The notes under the pieces are model-generated. The model saw nothing but the letters and a program-made list of their open reading frames with translations. It did no database searches and was not told where the DNA came from. Below are positions 16,635 to 25,654 of a DNA stretch of 35,482 nucleotides, piece by piece (the first letter of the stretch is position 1; the number at the start of each line of letters is the position of its first letter). This stretch comes from Gemmataceae bacterium (GTDB lineage Bacteria > Planctomycetota > Planctomycetia > Gemmatales > Gemmataceae). The stretch covers positions 1-35,482 of the forward strand of contig JADLBT010000019.1 of assembly GCA_020847555.1 (NCBI GenBank), given 5' to 3'. The position numbers and the translations under genes were made by a program.

Positions 16635-17300
16635 ATGGATTCCGCAGACAGCCCGAACGTTCCCGATCTGCTCGAACGGGCGCGGCGCCACCAGCCGGGC
16701 GAGCTGGACCGGCTGTTCGGCCTGTGCCGCAACTACCTCGGCATCCTCGCCCGGGCTCAGGTCGAGACGTGGCTGCAGGCGAAGGTGGATGCGTCCGATC
16801 TGATCCAGCAGACCATGCTGGAGGCGTACCGGGATTTTCACAACTTCCGCGGCAGTACCGAGGCCGAGTGGCTCGCCTGGCTAAAGCGCATCCTGGCCCA
16901 CAACGCCGCCAACTTCGTTCGCCAGTACCGCGGGACCGCCAAGCGCCAGGCCCGGCGCGAGGTCGGGCTGATCGGTCCCGATGACAGCGCCCCGGGCGCG
17001 GCCGACCCGGCGGACCACGGCGAGAGTCCGAGCGAGTGCCTGCTGCGCAAGGAGCGCGAGTTGCTCGTCGCGGACGCCCTCGCCCGGCTGGCGCCGGACC
17101 ACCGCGAGGTCATCATCCTTCGCAACCTGCAGCGTCTCCCGTTCCAGGACGTGGCCGAGCGCATGAAGCGGTCGCGCCCGGCGGTACAGATGCTCTGGAT
17201 GCGCGCCCTTCAGAAGCTGCAGGAAGCGCTGGCCGAGCACGGCGACGACTTCTCCGCGCTGCTGGCCCCCGGCAAGGGCGCTGACGGGTCGGAAGTGTAA
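16635..17300 (+). CDS. ECF-type RNA polymerase sigma factor
   Basis: The product is 221 residues. Region 2 is visible at about 50-105 (DASDLIQQTMLEAYRDFHNF, then WLAWLKRILAHNAANFVRQY), and region 4 at about 150-205 (LARLAPDHREVIILRNLQ, then the helix-turn-helix VAERMKRSRPAVQMLWMRAL). Region 3 is absent, as in extracytoplasmic-function sigma factors. It is followed 85 bp later by a Ser/Thr kinase with membrane segments on the same strand. Sigma-kinase pairs of this type are typical of planctomycetes, and the kinase may control the sigma factor by phosphorylation. No anti-sigma factor is adjacent. Confidence 0.88.
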   Translation: MDSADSPNVPDLLERARRHQPGELDRLFGLCRNYLGILARAQVETWLQAKVDASDLIQQTMLEAYRDFHNFRGSTEAEWLAWLKRILAHNAANFVRQYRGTAKRQARREVGLIGPDDSAPGAADPADHGESPSECLLRKERELLVADALARLAPDHREVIILRNLQRLPFQDVAERMKRSRPAVQMLWMRALQKLQEALAEHGDDFSALLAPGKGADGSEV

Positions 17301-17339
17301 GCGACGGGTCTGCCAATCTGTCCGTCGCTGACGCTTCCG
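17290..17339 (+). repeat. Stop-codon-overlapping hairpin repeat, copy 1
   Basis: Two 18-nt arms (17290-17307 and 17322-17339, two mismatches) with a 14-nt loop begin inside the last codons of the sigma gene. The GCTTCCGGCTCG motif here recurs in the hairpin at 32424-32521. It may attenuate transcription between the sigma and kinase genes. Confidence 0.55.
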
Positions 17340-17385
17340 GCTCGCCGGGTTTTGTTCACCAACTCGAAGTAACGGAGCCCCTTCG

Positions 17386-19050
17386 ATGAGCGCGCCGGCC
17401 CAGCCCGAGTCCGGGGACGAAGCGGCCTTCGCAGTCCTCCACACGTATCTGGAAATGCTCCAGGCCGGCGGCCAGCCCCCGAAGGAACAACTCCTGGCCG
17501 AACACCCCGAACTGGCCGGCGCGCTGGAGGCTCTGGAGGCGCTCGAGAACCTCGCCCCCGTGCCCGCGACCGGGCCGAACAGCGCGGCGACGGTCGGCTT
17601 CACCGACTCGCCCGCGGCCGACGTCGCCCGCCCCCCGACCGCGTTCGGCAAGTACCAGTTACAGGAGGAACTGGGCCGCGGCGGGATGGGCATCGTCTAC
17701 AAGGCATGGCAGCTCGACCTGGCCCGGCCGGTCGCCCTCAAGATGATCCTCGCCGGGTGCCTGGCGTCCCCGGAGCACGTGCAGCGGTTTCACGACGAGG
17801 CGAAGGCAGCCGCCGGCCTGCACCACTCGAACATCGTCGCCATCTACGAGGCCGGCCACCTGCACGGTCAGCCGTACTTCGCGATGCAGTACATCGGCGG
17901 GCCGAGCCTGGCCGCGCGGCTCGCCGAGGGGCCGCTGCAACCCGATCAGGCGGCCCGGTGCGTCGAGGCGGTCGCCCGGGCCGTCGGCCACCTCCATACC
18001 AAGGGCTTCGTCCACCGCGACCTGAAACCGTCCAACATCCTCCTCGACGAGGACGGCCGCCCCTACGTCACCGATTTCGGCCTGGTCAAGATGCTCCAGG
18101 TCGATAGCCACAAGACGGCGACCGGCGCCATCCTCGGCACCCCGAGCTACATGGCCCCCGAGCAGGCGGCCGGCAAGGTCCGCGAGGTCGGCCCGCGCAG
18201 CGACGTCTACTCGCGCGGCGCCATCCTCTACGAGGCGCTGACCGGCCAGCCGCCGTTCCGCGAAGAGACGCCGCTGGACACCCTCGTCCAGGTTCTGGAG
18301 GGCGAGCCGGTGCGCCCGAGTCGCCGCCGGCCGGGCATTCCGCGCGATCTGGAAACGGTCTGCCTGAAGTGCCTGGAGAAGGCGCCGGAGGATCGCTACC
18401 TCAGCGCCGAGGCGCTGGCGGACGACCTGCGCCGGTTCCTCGACGGAGAGGAGATCGAGGCGCGCCGGGCCGGGCCGGTGAGTCTGCTGCGCCGCTGGGC
18501 TCGCCGCGAGCCGGCCCTGGCGTCGCGTGTGATGGTGCTGGCCGCGTGCTGCGTCATCATTCAGACCAACTTCAGCCTGGGCGGGGCGGTGGATCTCGGC
18601 CTGCACCTGAAGGTGATGGGTGTGTTCACGCTGTGGGGTGCCGCGTCCGTCGCGTTCCAGTGCCTGCTCAACCGCAAGGAAGGGCTCGGCTGGATCCCGT
18701 TCGCGTGGTCGGCGGCCGACGTGGGGCTGCTCACCTCCCAGCTGCTGCTCTACCGCCAGGCGGAGCCGGTCCACGGGGTGGAGACGCCGTTCTTGATCGG
18801 GTTTCCGGTGCTGGTGGCGACGTCGGGGTTGTGGTTCCGCGTCCCGCTCGTCTGGTTCACCGCGGCCCTGTCACTGCTCGGCCACGCCGCCCTGCTGCTT
18901 GAACACGCCCGCACCGTCGGTGCGATCCACGCGCCGCACCAGCATGTCATCTTCGTGGTCGGCGTCATCACGGTCGGGTTCGTGGTCGCCTACCAGGTGA
19001 AACGGGTCCGGGCGCTGAGTCGCTACTACGAGCACCGCCCGTTGCCGTGA
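17386..19050 (+). CDS. Membrane-bound Ser/Thr protein kinase (PknB-type)
   Basis: The product is 554 residues. A leading 85-residue segment is followed by a kinase domain (about 90-355): Gly loop LGRGGMGIVYKA, Lys 119 (VALKMI), catalytic HRDLKPSN with Asp 212, DFG as TDFGLV, and the APE region as MAPEQ. After the kinase, at about 375-545, come five or so hydrophobic segments (VMVLAACCVIIQTNFSLG, LLTSQLLLY, FLIGFPVLVATSGLWF, VIFVVGVITVGFVVAY), so it is anchored in the membrane with a cytoplasmic kinase. ACGGAG precedes the start. It follows the ECF sigma gene and probably forms a signalling pair with it. The N-terminal segment may contact the sigma factor; this is inference. Confidence 0.9.
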   Translation: MSAPAQPESGDEAAFAVLHTYLEMLQAGGQPPKEQLLAEHPELAGALEALEALENLAPVPATGPNSAATVGFTDSPAADVARPPTAFGKYQLQEELGRGGMGIVYKAWQLDLARPVALKMILAGCLASPEHVQRFHDEAKAAAGLHHSNIVAIYEAGHLHGQPYFAMQYIGGPSLAARLAEGPLQPDQAARCVEAVARAVGHLHTKGFVHRDLKPSNILLDEDGRPYVTDFGLVKMLQVDSHKTATGAILGTPSYMAPEQAAGKVREVGPRSDVYSRGAILYEALTGQPPFREETPLDTLVQVLEGEPVRPSRRRPGIPRDLETVCLKCLEKAPEDRYLSAEALADDLRRFLDGEEIEARRAGPVSLLRRWARREPALASRVMVLAACCVIIQTNFSLGGAVDLGLHLKVMGVFTLWGAASVAFQCLLNRKEGLGWIPFAWSAADVGLLTSQLLLYRQAEPVHGVETPFLIGFPVLVATSGLWFRVPLVWFTAALSLLGHAALLLEHARTVGAIHAPHQHVIFVVGVITVGFVVAYQVKRVRALSRYYEHRPLP

Positions 19051-19069
19051 TACCCGGACGCACCGTCGG

Positions 19070-19098
19070 TTGCCGTGCCGCGAGAGGGCGGATACTGT
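19070..19098 (+). promoter_or_regulatory. Candidate promoter of the small secreted protein gene
   Basis: TTGCCG and TACTGT are 17 bp apart, 60 bp before ATG 19159. The same spacing and style appear at 23249-23277 before the esterase gene. Confidence 0.35.
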
Positions 19099-19158
19099 GT
19101 GGGCACGGGGCGCTCGCACTCTCCCCTGCCTTGCTACCCCAACCAGAAAGGGGCCACC

Positions 19159-19788
19159 ATGTTCCCACGTTGGTCGGCGATGGTGTTGCTCGGTGCCTTC
19201 CCGCTGGCGTGGACCGCCCGCGCCGGGGGGGACGAGGAGGTCAAGCGGGTCGAGGGCGCGACGGCCGAGGCGATCGCACGCCTCTGCGACGAGGCGCTGA
19301 AGAAGGCCGGCAAGCCGGGGCCGTTCAAGGTCGCGCCCAACCTGGCGCGCAGCGTCGGGCTGCAGGCACGCGCTGCCGCCGGCCTCGTGATCCCGGACAG
19401 AGGGTTATCCGTCGAGGCGTTCCGCAAACTGGACCGTGAGATTCTGCCCGTGGGCATCCTCTGCACCACGAAGATCACCGTCGTCGTCGGGGACGAACCC
19501 GTGCCGGCGGACCAGCACCGGACGATCGAGGTGACGAAGGACGGCAAGGCGACCACCCTGGCGGTGATGTACCTGGCGGCCGCGAAGGTAGCGGGCCGTC
19601 TGGTCCTCCTGCTCTACACCGACTCGAACACGCCCGTGTTCGTGACCAGCCTGGTCGATGCGAACGTCGGCGGGGATCTCCCGATTGACCTGGCAGCACG
19701 CCGCGGCGGCGGGGACAACCGCGCCACGGTGCTGCTGACGATCCTCGGCATTTACCGCGCGGCCATCCCGGTCGCGGCCGCGGACTGA
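19159..19788 (+). CDS. Small secreted protein of unknown function
   Basis: The product is 209 residues. It starts MFPRWSAMVLLGAFPLAWTA, a signal peptide with likely cleavage after ARA. The mature part alternates helical and beta-rich stretches (for example ITVVVGDEPVP, LVLLLYTDSNTPVFVTSLV) with no cysteines except one and no recognisable catalytic motif. AGAAAGGGG lies before the start. The frame is open upstream to 19075, but that addition would precede the signal peptide. I do not recognise the family. It lies between two Ser/Thr kinase genes, but nothing ties its job to them. Confidence 0.65.
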   Translation: MFPRWSAMVLLGAFPLAWTARAGGDEEVKRVEGATAEAIARLCDEALKKAGKPGPFKVAPNLARSVGLQARAAAGLVIPDRGLSVEAFRKLDREILPVGILCTTKITVVVGDEPVPADQHRTIEVTKDGKATTLAVMYLAAAKVAGRLVLLLYTDSNTPVFVTSLVDANVGGDLPIDLAARRGGGDNRATVLLTILGIYRAAIPVAAAD

Positions 19789-19824
19789 GACACGGTGCAG
19801 GTGAGAGGGACCGCTTTTTGTCCC

Positions 19825-19848
19825 CCTCTGCCCCTCCAGGGGGAGAGG
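19825..19848. repeat. C-rich/G-rich hairpin between genes
   Basis: CCTCT-G-CCCC pairs with GGGG-G-AGAGG across a TCCA loop, 36 bp after the preceding stop. It resembles a small dispersed hairpin repeat and may end transcription before the kinase gene at 19972. Confidence 0.45.
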
Positions 19849-19971
19849 ACAGTGGATACCCAACCGCGGCCGGGTACGCGGCACCCCCGTCGCGGGGGCG
19901 CCCTTCCGCATTTCAGCCGGGCGTGATACCTTGAACGGAACTTGCTCGCCACGGAGAGAACGGAGGGGCCT

Positions 19972-21861
19972 ATGTTGGTGGGCCAGAAGATCGGTCCGTT
20001 TACCATCGACAAGGAACTCGGCGCCGGGGCCATGGGCGCCGTCTACCGGGCCCGCCACGCCGAGACCGGCCAGCGCGTCGCCATCAAAATCGTCGCTCCC
20101 GGCCTGGGCACCAGCGACAAGGCCGCCGCTCGGTTCAAGCGCGAGGCCGCCATCCTCAAACAGTTCAACCACCCGAACATCGTCCGCCTCGTCGCCACCG
20201 GCAAGTTCAGCGGCACCCCGTTCTACGCGATGGAGTACATCGAGGGCGAGTCCCTCGACCGGGTCATGGCCCGCCGCGGCCGCCTCAGCTGGGAGGAGGT
20301 CGTCGAGATCGGCCGCCAGCTGTGCGACGCCCTCAAGCACGCTCACGAGAAGGGGGTGGTCCACCGCGACCTCAAGCCGTCCAACGTCATGGTCCTGCCG
20401 GACGGCACCGTCAAGCTGACCGACTTCGGCATCGCCAAGGATCTCGACGTGACCGCCCTGACGTCGGCCAACTGCACGGTCGGGACGGCATCGTACATGT
20501 CCCCCGAGCAGTGCAAGGGGGAGCGCGATCTGACGCACAAGTCCGACCTGTACTCGATGGGGGTGATGTTCTACGAACTGCTGACCGCCAGGAAGCCGTT
20601 CGAGGCCGACAACCCGATGGACATGTTCATGAAGCACGTCCAGGGGACGTTCGAGCGGCCGTCGCGCGTCGTCCTCGATATCCCGGTGTGGCTCGACACC
20701 CTCATCTGCCAGCTGCTGGAGAAGAAGCCGGACCAGCGTCCGTACGACGCGGCCATGGTCGCCGACGCCCTCGGCCGAGTCCGAGAGAAGGTCGAGGCGC
20801 AGCAGAGCGCCGGCGAGGCGGCCGTCAAGACGCGCATCGGCGGGCGTACCCAGCTCGACGACGAGGACAGAGAGGCCGCTCGCGCCCTGCGCGGCAAGAA
20901 GAAGAAAAAGAAGAAGGACGCGCGGGCTCCGTTCTACCAGCAGGGCTGGTTCAAGGCGGTTGCGTATTCGGCCGCCCTGGTGGCGATCGGGGCCGTATTC
21001 TACCTCGTCTTCTTCAAGACGCCGAGCGCCGATTCCCTCTTCGCCGCGGCGGAGGCGGCCTGGAACGCCGACCCCCAGGATCGGTCCGCGGCCCGGCCGG
21101 CGGTCGCCGAGTACCTCCAGTATTACGGCGACCGGACGGACGAGCGGACGCGGACCGTTCAGGGCTGGGCCGATCACATCGACCGCAAGCGGGCTGAGCA
21201 CTTCCTGCTGGGCGAGAAGAACGAGCTGCGCACCCCGGACCCGGAGGATCGGCTCGGGTGGAAGGCGATCGAGCGAGAAGAGGAGGGGAACCTCGATGAG
21301 GCGCGGAAACTCTGGACCGACCTGACGCAGTACAAGGCGCTGACCGACCCGAACAAGCGCGGCTACGGCCTGATCGCCGAGGACCGGCTAAGGGAATTGA
21401 AGAAGGTCGATGAGCTGGAGGACGAGGTTGTCGAGAAGCTGAAACTCCCGGCCGGGCTGGACGGATTCAAGGACGCGCCGCGTCCGGAGCGTCTGGCCGC
21501 CACGGCCCTCTTCTACGAGCGCTTCAAGGAGAACCGGCAGAAGGCGCTTCCGGAGTGGATGACCCTGAAGCGCGAGACGGCGAAGAAATTGAAGGAAGGC
21601 CCTAACCCGACCGAGCGCCGCTGGTATCTGCTCGCCGCGAGGCATGTGCGTGCTTTGGGAGGCGCGGCTCGGCCGCCCGCCGAGGGCGGCGCCTTCCTGT
21701 CTCAGGATCAGGACAGGTGGGGGGCACAGGGAGCTTTCAAGGCCCACGGGCCGCAGCCCGTTGGCAGGTTACGCCTCGTTCCCCAACTCCGTTTGGAAAC
21801 GCCGGTTCGCGAAACGGCGTTCGGGAACGAGGGCATGCCTTCATCAGGGTTGTTTCTCTGA
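19972..21861 (+). CDS. Transmembrane Ser/Thr protein kinase with repeat-derived C-terminal tail
   Basis: The product is 629 residues. The kinase domain (about 6-270) shows the Gly loop LGAGAMGAVYRA, Lys 39 (VAIKIV), HRDLKPSN at 131-138, TDFGIA, and MSPEQ. A Lys-rich juxtamembrane patch (KKKKKKD) precedes one transmembrane helix (about 326-348, FKAVAYSAALVAIGAVFYLVF). An extracytoplasmic helical region follows to about residue 565 (ending WYLLAARHVRAL). The last 65 residues are different in character and coincide with hairpin repeats at 21774-21832, so they are probably repeat read-through. CGGAGGGG precedes ATG 19972; the in-frame ATG 19942 is less likely. It probably senses an envelope signal through the external domain. 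Confidence 0.88.
   Translation: MLVGQKIGPFTIDKELGAGAMGAVYRARHAETGQRVAIKIVAPGLGTSDKAAARFKREAAILKQFNHPNIVRLVATGKFSGTPFYAMEYIEGESLDRVMARRGRLSWEEVVEIGRQLCDALKHAHEKGVVHRDLKPSNVMVLPDGTVKLTDFGIAKDLDVTALTSANCTVGTASYMSPEQCKGERDLTHKSDLYSMGVMFYELLTARKPFEADNPMDMFMKHVQGTFERPSRVVLDIPVWLDTLICQLLEKKPDQRPYDAAMVADALGRVREKVEAQQSAGEAAVKTRIGGRTQLDDEDREAARALRGKKKKKKKDARAPFYQQGWFKAVAYSAALVAIGAVFYLVFFKTPSADSLFAAAEAAWNADPQDRSAARPAVAEYLQYYGDRTDERTRTVQGWADHIDRKRAEHFLLGEKNELRTPDPEDRLGWKAIEREEEGNLDEARKLWTDLTQYKALTDPNKRGYGLIAEDRLRELKKVDELEDEVVEKLKLPAGLDGFKDAPRPERLAATALFYERFKENRQKALPEWMTLKRETAKKLKEGPNPTERRWYLLAARHVRALGGAARPPAEGGAFLSQDQDRWGAQGAFKAHGPQPVGRLRLVPQLRLETPVRETAFGNEGMPSSGLFL
21774..21832. repeat. Nested hairpin repeat within the 3' end of the kinase gene
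   Basis: CCTCGTTCCC (21774-21783) pairs with GGGAACGAGG (21823-21832), and inside it AACGCCG (21798-21804) pairs with CGGCGTT (21815-21821). It looks like an inserted palindromic element that has become the coding tail of the kinase. Confidence 0.6.
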
Positions 21862-21914
21862 CACCCCCTCACCATTACGGACGCCCCCTCCCCGCACCCC
21901 GGAGAACGCCAGCC

Positions 21915-23213
21915 GTGACGACACCGTCCCCGCGCCCGCGCAGCCAGCAAGCCTACCGCCGCGCCTGTGAGGTCATCCCCGGCGGTGTCAACAGCCCCGC
22001 TCGCGCTTTCGGCGCTGTCGGCGGCCAGCCGATCTTCATCGCCCGCGGCGAGGGCGCCCACCTCATCGACCTCGACGGCAACCGCTACCTCGACCACGTC
22101 GGCTCCTGGGGGCCGCTCATCCTCGGCCACGCGCATCCGCGTGTCGTCAAGGCGGTCGAGGAGGCGCTGCGCAACGGCGCCAGCTTCGGCGCCCCGACCG
22201 AGGCCGAGACCGAGTTGGCCGAGCTGGTCGTGGCAATGGTGCCGTCGGTCGAGATGGTGCGCTTCGTCAGTTCCGGCACCGAGGCATCGATGAGCGCCAT
22301 CCGGCTGGCGCGCGGCTTCACGGAGCGCGACCTGATCGTCAAGTTCGCCGGCTGCTACCACGGCCACGTCGATAGCCTGCTCGTCGCCGCCGGCTCCAGC
22401 GCGACCACGCTCGGGGTGCCGAACAGCCCCGGCGTGCCGCGCGGGGGCGTCGCCGACACGCTGGTCCTGCGGTTCAATGACACCCAGGCGCTCGCCGAGG
22501 CGTTCGCGGCCCACGGCGACCGGATCGCCGGCGCGATCCTGGAGCCGGTCGTCGGCAACATGGGGCTGGTCGCGCCGCACCCGGAGTTCCTCGCCGAGTT
22601 GCGGCGGCTGACGCTCCACCACGGCAGCCTGCTCATCTATGACGAGGTGATGACCGGGTTCCGGCTGGCCCGGGGCGGAGCGCAGGAACTGTACGGCCAG
22701 CAGCCGGACCTGACGGTGCTCGGCAAGATCATCGGCGGCGGGCTGCCGGTGGGGGCATACGGTGGGCGGGCGGACATCCTGAGCAAGGTGCTGCCGGCCG
22801 GGCCGGTCTTCCAGGCCGGCACTCTCTCGGGCAACCCGCTGGCGATGGCGGCCGGGCTTGCCACCCTGCGCGAGCTGCGCGACAATCCGCCATACGAGCG
22901 CCTGGAGCACCTCGGCCGCACCCTGGCCGAGGGCCTCGACCGTGCCGCGACCGAGGCCGGCGTCCCGCACCAGATGCAGCGCGTCGGCAGCATGTGGACG
23001 CTGTTCTTCACTGCGGAACCCGTCACCGACTACGACACCGCCCGCAAGAGCGATACGGGCCGGTTCGCGAAGTTCTTCTGGGCGATGCTGGACCGGGGTA
23101 TCTACCTGCCGTGCAGTCAGTTCGAGGCCGCCTTCCTGAGCGCGGCGCACACCGACGAACACGTCGCGCAGACCGTCGCCGCCACGCGCGCAGCGCTGGG
23201 CGGGTTGGGGTAA
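21915..23213 (+). CDS. hemL: Glutamate-1-semialdehyde 2,1-aminomutase
   Basis: The product is 432 residues, the normal size. It converts glutamate-1-semialdehyde to 5-aminolevulinate in the C5 pathway of tetrapyrrole synthesis, in the cytoplasm, using PLP. Family signatures are clear: ACEVIPGGVNSPARAF near the start, VRFVSSGTEASMSAIRLAR, FAGCYHGHVDSLL, LIYDEVMTGFR, and the PLP lysine Lys 271 in LGKIIGGGLPVGAYGG. I chose GTG 21915 (VTTPSPRPRSQQAYRRA) because the family N-terminus aligns there; the frame is open to 21717 but overlaps the kinase tail and its repeat. No other heme gene is nearby. Confidence 0.93.
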   Translation: MTTPSPRPRSQQAYRRACEVIPGGVNSPARAFGAVGGQPIFIARGEGAHLIDLDGNRYLDHVGSWGPLILGHAHPRVVKAVEEALRNGASFGAPTEAETELAELVVAMVPSVEMVRFVSSGTEASMSAIRLARGFTERDLIVKFAGCYHGHVDSLLVAAGSSATTLGVPNSPGVPRGGVADTLVLRFNDTQALAEAFAAHGDRIAGAILEPVVGNMGLVAPHPEFLAELRRLTLHHGSLLIYDEVMTGFRLARGGAQELYGQQPDLTVLGKIIGGGLPVGAYGGRADILSKVLPAGPVFQAGTLSGNPLAMAAGLATLRELRDNPPYERLEHLGRTLAEGLDRAATEAGVPHQMQRVGSMWTLFFTAEPVTDYDTARKSDTGRFAKFFWAMLDRGIYLPCSQFEAAFLSAAHTDEHVAQTVAATRAALGGLG

Positions 23214-23248
23214 TGGCGCTCCGGGCTGGTAGGTCGCGTGGCCGCCGC

Positions 23249-23277
23249 TTGCGGGCGGTCGTGGGGGCGTCTACACT
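23249..23277 (+). promoter_or_regulatory. Candidate promoter of the esterase gene
   Basis: TTGCGG and TACACT are 17 bp apart, 59 bp before ATG 23337. Good spacing, moderate box match. Confidence 0.38.
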
Positions 23278-23336
23278 ACACCGGCGGGGCGAGGACCGCC
23301 GCACCCCGCCAGCAAGCCCCACCCACGGAGTCCGCG

Positions 23337-24866
23337 ATGCGATCGACCCTCAGTCCCGGCCTGGCCGTCGTGCTGGCGTGCCTGGCCGCGCCCGCCGTCC
23401 GAGCCGACGAGCAGCGCCCGCTCGAGTTCCACCTCACCTTCCCGAAGACCGCTCTCGCCGAACCGTTTACCGGCCGCGTCTACGTCCTGCTGTCGCGGCA
23501 ACCACTCCGGACGCTGCCGGCCGGGCCGAACTGGTTCAAGCCCGAGCCGTTCTTCGCGGTGGACATCGCGGGGTGGAAGCCGGACGAACCGCTGGTCGTG
23601 GGGGCCGCCGCCCTCGGCTACCCGGCTGGGTTGGCGAAATTGCCGAAGGGCACCTGGTCCGTCCAGGCGGTGATGGACCTGGACCGCGGGGCACGCAGCT
23701 TCAGCCACGGCGACGGCAACCTTTACAGCAAACCGCTGCGCCAGGATCTCGACCCGGTGACGGCCGGGGCGGTCCGCCTCGTCCTCGATCAGGTTCACCG
23801 CCTGCCGGCCTTCAAGGAAACCGAGCGCGTCAAGCTGGTGGACATCGAGAGCAGGCTGCTGTCCGCGTTCCACGGCCGGCCGATGCGCCTGCGGGCGGGC
23901 GTGGTGCTGCCGAAGACCTACGCGACCCGCAAGGACCACGTCTACCCGACCGTGTACGAGATTCCCGGTTTTGGCGGGACGCACACGCTGGCCCACTTCG
24001 CCGCCATGCGCAACGCCACCGAGGTCGCCGGGGTCGAGATGCTGTACGTCGTCCTCGACCCGAGTTGCCGGCTGGGCCATCACGTGTTCGCCGACTCCGC
24101 CAACAACGGGCCGGTCGGCCGGGCGCTGGTCGAGGAACTCATCCCGCACATCGAGGCTCACTACCGGGCGCTGCGCAACCCGCGCGGGCGCTTCCTGACG
24201 GGGCACTCGTCGGGCGGGTGGAGCAGCCTGTGGCTGCAGGTCGCCTACCCGGACTTCTTCGGCGGCACCTGGTCCACGGCCCCGGACCCGGTGGACTTCC
24301 GCGATTTCCAGAAGGTGAACCTCTATGAGCCAGGCGTGAATCTGTTCACCGACGAGGCCGGCCAGCCGCGTCCGCTCGCGCGCAAGGGCGGCAAGCCGGT
24401 CATCCACTACAGGCCGTTCTCCGACATGGAGGTGGTGATGGGGCGCGGCGGGCAGCTGTTCTCGTTCGAGGCGGTGTTCGGCCCGAAGGGGCCGGACGGC
24501 AGGCCGCGCCCCCTCTGGGACCGGGCGACGGGGAAGGTCGATGGCGACGTGGCGAAGGCGTGGGAGCGCTACGACATCCGGCTGGTGCTGGAGCGCGGCT
24601 GGCGGACGCTCGGCCCGAAGCTGCGCGGCAAGGTGCGCGTCTACATGGGCAGCGAGGATAATTTCTACCTCGAAGGCGCGACCATCCTGCTCAAGCAATC
24701 GCTGAAGGCACTCGGCAGTGACGCGGTGGTGGAGTTGTTCCCGGGCCGCGACCACGGGACGCTGCTCGACCCGGCGCTGCGGCGGCGCATCGCCCGGGAG
24801 ATGGCGGAGCAGTACCGCAAGCACTTTGCCGGCGGCAAGGGCGTGCCCGCCGAGGTCGGCTCATGA
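23337..24866 (+). CDS. Secreted alpha/beta-hydrolase esterase (esterase D/enterochelin-esterase-like)
   Basis: The product is 509 residues with a signal peptide (MRSTLSPGLAVVLACLAAPA, cleavage near VRA). An N-terminal beta-rich domain (about 25-170) precedes an alpha/beta-hydrolase domain. The nucleophile motif is GHSSGG with Ser 291; a His in GRDHGTLLD near the C-terminus fits the catalytic triad, and an Asp/Glu between them is likely. YPTVYEIPGFGGTH and WLQVAYPDFFGGTWSTAPDP are typical of the putative-esterase (PF00756-like) family. CACGGAG precedes the start. It is predicted to act outside the cytoplasm on an ester substrate I cannot name. The gene ends 11 bp from the convergent sigma factor gene. 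Confidence 0.82.
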   Translation: MRSTLSPGLAVVLACLAAPAVRADEQRPLEFHLTFPKTALAEPFTGRVYVLLSRQPLRTLPAGPNWFKPEPFFAVDIAGWKPDEPLVVGAAALGYPAGLAKLPKGTWSVQAVMDLDRGARSFSHGDGNLYSKPLRQDLDPVTAGAVRLVLDQVHRLPAFKETERVKLVDIESRLLSAFHGRPMRLRAGVVLPKTYATRKDHVYPTVYEIPGFGGTHTLAHFAAMRNATEVAGVEMLYVVLDPSCRLGHHVFADSANNGPVGRALVEELIPHIEAHYRALRNPRGRFLTGHSSGGWSSLWLQVAYPDFFGGTWSTAPDPVDFRDFQKVNLYEPGVNLFTDEAGQPRPLARKGGKPVIHYRPFSDMEVVMGRGGQLFSFEAVFGPKGPDGRPRPLWDRATGKVDGDVAKAWERYDIRLVLERGWRTLGPKLRGKVRVYMGSEDNFYLEGATILLKQSLKALGSDAVVELFPGRDHGTLLDPALRRRIAREMAEQYRKHFAGGKGVPAEVGS

Positions 24867-24877
24867 CGGCCGCCGGG

Positions 24878-25492
24878 TCACCCGCGAGCGGCCGGGCTCT
24901 CGCCGTCCGCGGACCCCTCGTCCGACCAGAGCCGGCGGATCACCTGGAGGCGCCGCTCGACCGTGCTGAGGCAGCAGCCGAGCTTGCCGGCGATCTCCTC
25001 GTTCGTGTACCCCTCCATCTTCCAGACCGCGACGGAGCGCAGTCCGGGGTTGTTGAGACGGCGCAGCAGCCGTTCGTACTCCTCGGCCACCTGGGCGGCG
25101 AAGGCTGGGGTCGGTTCCTCGGCGATGGCCCACTCGAAGTCATCGACGAGGCCCGCCTGGTCCAGCACGGCCCCGCCGCCCCGCTTCTGCCGCCCCTCGT
25201 CGCGCTTGAGGTGAGCGGCCTTGCGGGCGGTCAGGGACGCCAGCAAGCGCCACAGGCTGTCGCGATCGCGCAGGTCCGGGAACCGGCCCTGTTCGGCACC
25301 GCGGAAGAAGGTCTCGAAGACGCTGAGCGCCACGTCCTCCTCGTCGGCCGCCCGCCGCGGGGCGCCGCGCAGGGCGGTCCGCGCCAGCCCGACCAGGCGG
25401 TGGAAGTAGCGCTGCCAGAGTTGGGCCGCGGCCTCGTCATCGCCTTGGCGAGCCTGGTTGATCCAGGCGCTGACAGAGCCCGAACCCGTCAT
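24878..25492 (-). CDS. ECF-type RNA polymerase sigma factor (second)
   Basis: The product is 204 residues. Region 2 is visible at about 20-95 (AAAQLWQRYFHRLVGLAR, DEEDVALSVFETFFRG, SLWRLLASLTARKAAHLKR), and region 4 at about 135-190 (RLNNPGLRSVAVWKMEGYTN, then EEIAGKLGCCLSTVERRLQVI). The layout fits the planctomycete ECF group (PF07638-like). AGGAGGA lies 8 bp before the start. It is divergent from the polysaccharide-lyase-like gene at 25831 and convergent with the esterase gene. No anti-sigma factor or kinase is adjacent. Pairing with the neighbouring secreted enzymes is possible but not shown. Confidence 0.87.
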   Translation of the reverse strand: MTGSGSVSAWINQARQGDDEAAAQLWQRYFHRLVGLARTALRGAPRRAADEEDVALSVFETFFRGAEQGRFPDLRDRDSLWRLLASLTARKAAHLKRDEGRQKRGGGAVLDQAGLVDDFEWAIAEEPTPAFAAQVAEEYERLLRRLNNPGLRSVAVWKMEGYTNEEIAGKLGCCLSTVERRLQVIRRLWSDEGSADGESPAARG

Positions 25493-25654
25493 GCGCGAAT
25501 CCTCCTCCAGTTTGTGCGGTGGGAGCTAGAAGACCTGGGGTGAACGCACCGTTGCAACATACGTGATTTTACGCAGCCGTCCCGATTCACGCCAGGCCGT
25601 GTCTGACGAAGCGAGCAGTGGTAGAATGGTTGCGGTAGGATCGCCAACCTCTTA

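Noticed and set aside
16366..16803. A 145-codon plus-strand frame before the sigma factor gene
   Set aside because: It overlaps the well-supported sigma factor in another frame and has no ribosome-binding site or family resemblance.
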